This document shows, one piece after another, positions 22,408 through 23,136 of a stretch of 23,136 bases of DNA. A program made the translations under genes and the position numbers. The DNA is taken from IMG/VR virus record IMGVR_UViG_3300032273_000054, positions 1 through 23,136 of that record. One strand, written 5' to 3'. Source of the stretch: a virus. The notes beneath the pieces were generated by a model, which was not told the origin of the DNA, ran no database searches, and saw nothing but the letters and a program-made list of their open reading frames with translations. The first letter of the stretch is position 1; every line of letters starts with the position of its first letter.

Positions 22408-22725
22408 TTATCTATAATTAGTAGCTATATCTATCCGATAAGTATTACCATGATCTTCTATATCAATAATTTCATAAGATTCACCATCTAGTTCTACTCT
22501 GTCATTTGGCGCTAAATATGATGGGAAATCTATTTTCTTAATAGAAACACAAATTCCATTTGTGTAGACTCCCATCTGTTCTGCTTTTCCTTTGTACTTT
22601 TTCTTGAAACTTTCTGAAGATTTAACTACTACGATTTCTTTACCTTCAAAGATAACTTTATCGCCTATTTCATTAGGATCAAACAGAAGATCTAGGTCTT
22701 CATCCATCATGTCCTTAAAGTTCAT
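22408..22725 (-). CDS. Head-tail connector protein
   Basis: 105 residues. Helical acidic N-terminus, then a small beta-barrel-like part (GDKVIFEGKEIVVVKSS, DRVELDGESYEIIDIEDHGNTYRIDI). This is the layout of lambda gpFII/head-tail joining proteins, which close the head and receive the tail. The ATG at 22725 overlaps the upstream gene by 11 bases without a clear ribosome binding site, so coupling is expected; internal ATG codons (22713 or 22710) follow AAGGA and are alternatives. Confidence 0.65.
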   Translation of the reverse strand: MNFKDMMDEDLDLLFDPNEIGDKVIFEGKEIVVVKSSESFKKKYKGKAEQMGVYTNGICVSIKKIDFPSYLAPNDRVELDGESYEIIDIEDHGNTYRIDIATNYR

Positions 22726-23026
22726 CTTCAGCTTCTATGATAGCTTCTATGATATCGGCTTTTTTAGTGACCTCTAGTTGAAGTTCCATATCCACTGCCA
22801 TTTCTTTTAATTCAGGAATAGTTAATTCATCCAGTTCTTTTGTTCTTTTTTCATGTGCTAACTCTTCAGGAGTTTTCTCTTCTTGGAAGTTTGATCTTAT
22901 TTCCATTACAAAATCAGATTTAATAAGATCATCTGCATCTTTATCATCTAGTTGTATAATCTTTCCTGGCTTATATATCTTCCCTTTGTATTCAATGGCT
23001 GTTAATTTTACTTTACATTTTTTCAT
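22715..23026 (-). CDS. Small head-region protein with HeH/SAP-like C-terminus
   Basis: 103 residues. The N-terminal part (KLTAIEYKGKIYKPGKIIQLDDKDADDLIKSDFVMEI) is common in short phage proteins encoded beside the capsid gene. The C-terminal part (LDELTIPELKEMAVDMELQLEVTKKADIIEAI) has the helix-extended-helix pattern of SAP/HeH/LEM-like domains, which bind nucleic acid or protein. The ribosome binding site is a weak GGGGG stretch. Role unknown; perhaps head completion. Confidence 0.65.
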   Translation of the reverse strand: MKKCKVKLTAIEYKGKIYKPGKIIQLDDKDADDLIKSDFVMEIRSNFQEEKTPEELAHEKRTKELDELTIPELKEMAVDMELQLEVTKKADIIEAIIEAEDEL

Positions 23027-23035
23027 TGTTACCCC

Positions 23036-23136
23036 CTATATTACTTTAGCTGCGATCCAACCTTGAGCATCTTCTGGTATGATTAATGGTGAAGATTTTA
23101 GTTCTAATAGATCTGTATTACCTTCAGGTGAAGGAA
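23036..23136 (-). CDS. C-terminus of probable major capsid protein (partial)
   Basis: The window edge cuts this gene. The last 32 codons are visible: a segment ending with SPLIIPEDAQGWIAAKVI and a TAG at 23036-23038. It is followed after 9 bases by the HeH-like gene. Position at the head end of the operon and the sequence style of the tail suggest the major capsid protein. Too little is present to assign a family. Confidence 0.5.
   Translation of the reverse strand, partial: PSPEGNTDLLELKSSPLIIPEDAQGWIAAKVI

Noticed and set aside
22731-22754. Tandem 12-base direct repeat
   Set aside because: Two copies encode the IEAI-IEA end of the HeH-like protein; short in-frame coding repeat without further sign of function.

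Overview
The DNA is very AT-rich, with strong GGAGG-type ribosome binding sites, frequent TTG/GTG starts and short gene overlaps. This suggests a low-GC anaerobe, either Clostridia or Fusobacteriota; the window alone does not decide between them. No tRNA, rRNA, CRISPR array or insertion sequence was seen.

Left part (1-5084) is chromosome-like and eroded. It holds a tiny signal-peptide-like ORF, a candidate three-hairpin small RNA (about 331-470), a 5'-truncated argininosuccinate lyase (argH) on the minus strand, and an intact iron-containing alcohol dehydrogenase on the plus strand behind a clear cyclic-di-GMP-I (GEMM-I) riboswitch with its own terminator. Next comes a strip of gene remnants, including a 19-20 codon nfo-like (endonuclease IV) stub fused to a foreign stop and terminator. 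After it is a minus-strand two-gene unit with its own promoter: an AAA-type ATPase and a short TOPRIM-like partner that looks internally deleted. It resembles RloA/RloB- or AbiL-like defence pairs.

Right part (about 5085-23136) is the late region of a P2/Mu-type contractile-tail prophage, transcribed right to left. In transcription order it holds: C-terminus of the probable major capsid protein (cut by the window edge), a HeH/SAP-like small protein, head-tail connector, minor tail Z-like protein, a membrane-anchored SPFH/band-7 protein, a 35-residue ORF, a probable tail terminator, a small pre-sheath protein, tail sheath, tail tube, the E/E' chaperone pair with a canonical -1 slippery heptamer, tape measure, X (LysM), D (hub), V (spike), U, W (gp25-like), J, I, tail fibre, a macro-domain protein, a fibre-assembly-like protein, a TM/coiled-coil holin-like protein, GH24 endolysin, another TM protein, and small distal genes. 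Every structural frame I examined is intact, so the late module may still be functional. Integrase, repressor, replication and terminase genes would lie outside the window.

The less expected content is: (1) short plus-strand promoter-hairpin-terminator units, antisense in orientation, in the two longest gaps of the late operon, two of them with CCCC in a hairpin loop; (2) a 19-bp palindromic motif, ATTTCGNGAGTNNCGAAAT, present four times at three prophage loci, one on the endolysin catalytic-Glu codon; (3) an SPFH protein and a macro-domain protein embedded as accessory genes among structural genes; (4) c-di-GMP control of an alcohol dehydrogenase.
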